Source of the DNA: Polytrichum commune
Lineage: Eukaryota; Streptophyta; Polytrichopsida; Polytrichales; Polytrichaceae
NCBI GenBank assembly: GCA_950295325.1
Contig: OX485804.1
Coordinates: 7,936,001-8,000,000, forward strand
DNA length: 64,000 nucleotides
Direction of reading: 5' to 3'
In this document: positions 60,370-64,000 of the stretch, one piece after another
Numbering within the stretch: the first letter of the stretch is position 1
Layout of the letters: each line of letters begins with the position of its first letter
The notes under the pieces: generated by a model
Seen by the model: only the letters and a program-made list of their open reading frames with translations
Told to the model about the DNA's origin: nothing
Databases searched by the model: none
Translations under genes and position numbers: made by a program

Positions 60370-63300
60370 CTAAACTGCGGCGGAGACGGACAGATCAATG
60401 TCCATGAACTCTGTGGGCCACAGTACAAATTGCCCTACTGCTTTTCCTACCAAGGTCACGGGTGGATCATCTAGACCTACAGGTGCAAACAAACTGTAGT
60501 CGTCATCTAGGCTTTTCACCACTTCTACAGACATGGTCCCTGCAATTATGGTTCTCCCATGTAGAGAAGCCCCGGCTACATTCTGCACTTTCCCGAGTGC
60601 CACAACTTTATCCTCTTCCCCTTCTTCAAGTCCCTTGAGTCTCACAGCGTCACCTTTCTTGAACTCCAGGTCCTCACCTTCTTGTACCACCTACAATCAT
60701 AATAAAAGCACAAAACAAGGATCAATTGGGACTAAGTTGCAAGATGATACAAATATGTGGTTCTCCAAGGCTCATGGCACTAATTCAAACTCTATGACTG
60801 TCTGAAGTCACATATTATAGCGTCATTACTAATATTGATCACGTATTCAAACTTCATGACTGAACCTAGTCAAACAATCATGAACTTGGCATACGTGATG
60901 CTTAAAGAACTAATGTGAGACATTCGAGTAAGTGGCTCATGGCACTTACATGCTCATTTTTCTTGAGTCCCACAGGGTCACCCTTCTTTATCTCAGAGTC
61001 CTCGGTTTCTTGTACAACCTTAAAAAGAACACACACACACACAATTGAGTCTTATCAGTTGGTTCTAAATCACCGAATTGTTATGTTCAGAAATACAAAA
61101 ATAGGTGACCCTTATGGATTCACTTACCGGTGCGTTCATGTTTCTCTTCCTCTTCCCTTTCGCGTACGTCTGACTGTCAGTGTTGGGTTCCTTGTTTTTT
61201 TCGGCTTTCTCTTTGCCTCCCCTGAGTGCCCTTTGCGACTTTGTGTCATCGTGGTCTTTCTTCAGCTTCTCAACCTCTGTCAAACGCATTTTCTTCTGGG
61301 TGCGAGTGTCCTCTTTTGCAAACTTGGAAGCCCTCAAATTGCGAGTTGAATACACCACCGTGGCAATGCCACCTGAGTCGTCGACGGTCACTGTACCACA
61401 TTCCACAGTGCCTCCTCCAGGGTTGCTCACAATTTGCGACGGATGTGATTCCTTCACATCGCCTGCTGCAGGAACGTCCGCTGCCTTATCCAAATGACGG
61501 GGCTGCGATTCGGCCTCCTCTGCTTGATGCAATTCCTGCTGAGTACAAAGGCAGCACATCAATAAGGATCCTCTCACTCATGGTGTTTACTATCAAGTGC
61601 AATGTTTATAAATGTGTTCAACAATGGGACATCATGTGACCATTCCAGTCACTTTCTCAAATTCTATGACTGTGGATAGTAACACATTCTAATATGATGA
61701 CTTTGAAAAATCACATATTCTGACTTCATTACTATTAACTGCCACGAAATTCAACTTCATGACTGCAGCTAGTCAAGCCTGAAGAGTCAAACAGTCGTTT
61801 GCTTGACATAACCAATGATTCTAGAACTAAGGCACACCTTGTTGGACAACACACATCAAGATGATACTTGTACCTGCAAAGTCATGAGACTTTCTTGAAG
61901 CGGATCGGGCAATCGTGAAGTGTCAGAGCCGGTGGACTCTGAGCTGGAGATGACCTTTGCGCTCGGCGCCTTCAAGGGGACGTCAACGGGAATCTGCAGG
62001 TGCTGCATGATTCGTTCAATGTTCTTCTCTATGGATCTCCGCCAATCACCGTCGAGGTCTGGGTGGGCTTCAGACACTCGGCTACTCGGGGAGGTTTCCT
62101 TTCTTGGAATCAGTCTTCGAGGGGCGTTTTTGACACGTGCAAGCTCTCTTTCAATTTCAACCCTAGTTGGGCTTCTCTTTAGCTCAATGGTCTGCATAGA
62201 GATAATAAGATTGCAGAGTTAGTGATGCATGATTAGTGACAATTGAAGAGTGTTGCCTACCCATTGTACACAGAAATTGCCTATACAAATGAGCTGCTGC
62301 CGTCAAGTGGCATGAATGGGTTTACCTGGGTCATTTATCTCTGTGACTAAAAATGGTCATAAACTCGAATGTGCTGACTGGGAATAGTCATAACCTCTAT
62401 TTTGTTGACTGGACCTAGTCACAGGAATACCCGGTTTGCGCTATGGATCAGTTGTGCAACCTTTGACATAGAGCGTGTAATGGTCTTCTTGCGAACTTAA
62501 GAAGGATAACACGCAAATTACTCCACCTTAAAGACTGAACACTTACCAAATTAACTCGAACATATTCTTCGTTGCGCCCCGCAACGGACGGCCTCCTCAC
62601 TTGCGCTCGGTTGTAGCGCAGCTTCTCTGCTTCATGCTGTTTTTTCTCTTCGGAGATGAGTTTAGACAACTTTACCCAGTGGTCGTGCCGAATGTGCTTT
62701 GGCTTGTCCTTCCCTTCTTGCATTCTTTTCTTCAACTGATATCTCTTCACCTTCAACTGGCCCTTCAAAATGGAGTGGAAAGCCTCTTCTGTCACCTTGC
62801 CGAGGCCCCCATGGTACTCAAAAGTGTTGTCCACTCGTTCTTTGACAGCTAGCAACATAGAAGTGTTGAGATTCTTGTAGTTGTCTTCGCTGAAATCTAT
62901 ATCCTGCGCATGACCTCGAAGACATGTTAGCCACAATGGGCGATTCTGTCCTTGTGGATGTCCTCTCAGATCGACCTCCACAAGGTGTTTTCTTGCTCCT
63001 CGTGCGTCTCGAATGGTCGCCTCCTGAGCATGATGTTGCTTCAACGCGACCCGTTGCCTCAACTTCTGGTCTCTAGAATATGAGGGCTGACCAAAGCTCT
63101 CAGTCATCTCTGATGCAGAATATGTGGATGAGTTCACCCCAGGCTCCTGCATCTCAATCGCACGCCTCCATTGCAGTAGTTGGAGCTGTTTTTCTGCAAT
63201 TTCAAGGTCCAAACTACTAATGGCCCCATGCCGGGGAATCAATGGGTGGGCTGTATGGTTAGGAGGAACCTCAGGTACAACGTTGTTGCAGTAATCGAAG

Positions 63301-63470
63301 GGCTCCCCTGACAGTGAATCGTCCGACATCTTCGGACGTTTTCTTTGCTTGGGCGGGGTTGTTTGCGCTGGACGTAGGCTTGTTGACCTGGGTTTGGGAA
63401 TTCCACAACCTCCAGGGCCTCGCTTGCGCACCTCCCACACAGATGGCTCAGTTGTCTGTGCGCTGGCCTG
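60370..63470 (-). CDS. Plant transposase (Transposase_24 / DUF8039, En/Spm type)
   Basis: Five exons on the minus strand joined in phase 0: 62547-about 63470, 61874-62191, 61128-61538, 60950-61018 and 60370-60690. Exon 1 carries a Pro/Lys-rich leader (PPKQRKRPKMSD), LRGHAQDIDF and the conserved region ending IRHDHWVKLSKLISEEKKQH and RPSVAGRNEEYV, matching the pattern of Transposase_24 (Ptta/En/Spm) proteins. Exons 2-3 are polar and basic (KGKRKRNMNAP). Exon 5 encodes VQNVAGASLHGRTIIAG to GKAVGQFVLWPTEFM, a DUF8039-like C terminus. Exon 4 is a near duplicate of the first part of exon 5. I saw no stop within the exons, unlike the other element genes here. The first exon and start codon lie upstream of 63470 and are not resolved. 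Confidence 0.65.
60795..60872. repeat. Two TGACT-N6-AGTCA sites in intron 4
   Basis: TGACTGTCTGAAGTCA at 60795-60810 and TGACTGAACCTAGTCA at 60857-60872, both perfect, lie between exons 4 and 5 of the Transposase_24 gene. Confidence 0.85.
61637..61775. repeat. TGACT-N6-AGTCA sites in intron 2
   Basis: A perfect copy lies at 61760-61775 (TGACTGCAGCTAGTCA). Decayed copies are at 61637-61651 and 61667-61684. Confidence 0.8.
62344..62421. repeat. Three TGACT-N6-AGTCA sites, 31-bp period, in intron 1
   Basis: Copies start at 62344 (one mismatch), 62375 and 62406. A further perfect copy lies upstream of exon 1 at 63532-63547. Confidence 0.85.
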
Positions 63471-63849
63471 CTCATTTCATACAAGGGTAATCATTCTCAA
63501 TGTCCGATGTTAGTCATTATCCCAGATCATGTGACTAGGAACAGTCAAGTTTCCAGTGCATTTACGTAGTTTGATACCTTCACCTGCTCCCCAATATAAT
63601 TTCATCATATTTAAAAAAGGCACGTCCTCAAAAGTACTGTAGGCTTGATCGCACTGTGACAAAGTTTGAAAAGCATGGAAACACCCACCTAGGGTTGCGC
63701 CTCTCTGAACAGTCTTATAGTTCCTTCCTGCTTAGTTAATACTGCACATTGCAGACAAGCTGGACTTCACTGATTTTCATGTACACATGATCAACCATGG
63801 ATTTTAGCATTACAACTTACTTCTATATCAATAAGAGTCTGCAGCAAAA

Positions 63850-64000
63850 TATCTGTTGGAAATGTAGAAGTTCGAGACTACAACAGAATTACCCATCATT
63901 GCAGAGGACTCTATAGAGAAAACCTCAAGAGTAGCCAACAAAACTAGAGAGCTGTGTCAACATGTAGCCGGTTGGGTTGAGAATCAACGTGTTCGTGACC
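63850..64000 (+). mobile_element. hAT-type MITE, third copy, cut by the window end
   Basis: From AAGTTCGAGACTACAACAGA to the end it matches the middle and right part of 4192-4416 (TCAACATGTAGCCGGTTGG). The first 50-60 bp of the element are missing or too diverged to see. Confidence 0.65.

Overview
This window is nuclear DNA of a land plant. The evidence is split genes with canonical GT-AG introns, an interstitial plant-type telomere repeat (AAACCCT), a plastid-type diaminopimelate epimerase, an EXORDIUM-family cell-wall protein, a RAD51C gene, an SPF30-type splicing factor and a Ty1/copia fragment. Transposase-like genes of a kind I associate with mosses, liverworts, lycophytes and ferns suggest a non-seed plant, but I cannot fix the species.

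Layout. 0-5 kb: repeats, a lone Mutator-like terminus, and a degenerate duplication with a hAT-type MITE in one copy. 5.1-6.8 kb: single-exon family-4 glycosyltransferase gene (-). 7-14 kb: AT-rich transposon graveyard with MULE-like and PIF/Harbinger transposase remnants and foldback elements. 14.2-17.2 kb: broken DUF7869-type (putative RNase-H-fold transposase) gene (-), headed by seven 80-bp units each carrying a 20-bp palindrome. 18.5-19.5 kb: 468-bp tandem duplication ending at telomere repeats. 21.3-28.6 kb: large split gene or gene pair (+) with a ParB-like segment, a DNA-methyltransferase-like segment and an FCP1/NIF-like HAD domain. Its leader, its main introns and one exon carry the same palindrome as the DUF7869 gene. 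31.4-32.6 kb: complete Mutator-type foldback element with a 9-bp target duplication. 32.8-34.9 kb: EXORDIUM-like gene (-). 36.99-37.83 kb: PIF/Harbinger MITE. 38.7-46.6 kb: DAPF (-) and RAD51C (+), head to head over 442 bp. 48.6-52.4 kb: SPF30 (-), tail to tail with RAD51C. 55.5-59.2 kb: RNase H hybrid-binding-domain ORF (+) abutting an antisense, truncated copia polyprotein. 59.24-63.5 kb: a Transposase_24/DUF8039 (En/Spm-type) gene (-) whose 3' flank and introns carry a second dispersed palindrome, TGACT-N6-AGTCA.

The housekeeping genes look intact and have no obvious functional link. The unusual signal lies in the accessory loci: two unrelated transposon-like gene systems, each decorated with its own gapped palindrome, repeated in arrays at gene edges and singly or in short tandem groups within introns. 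The first pairs two divergently transcribed genes (DUF7869 and ParB/MTase/HAD) through a shared site, and most of their frame breaks are isolated stop codons. I read this as a decaying large DNA element whose palindrome may be the binding or modification site of its own proteins. That function is inference.
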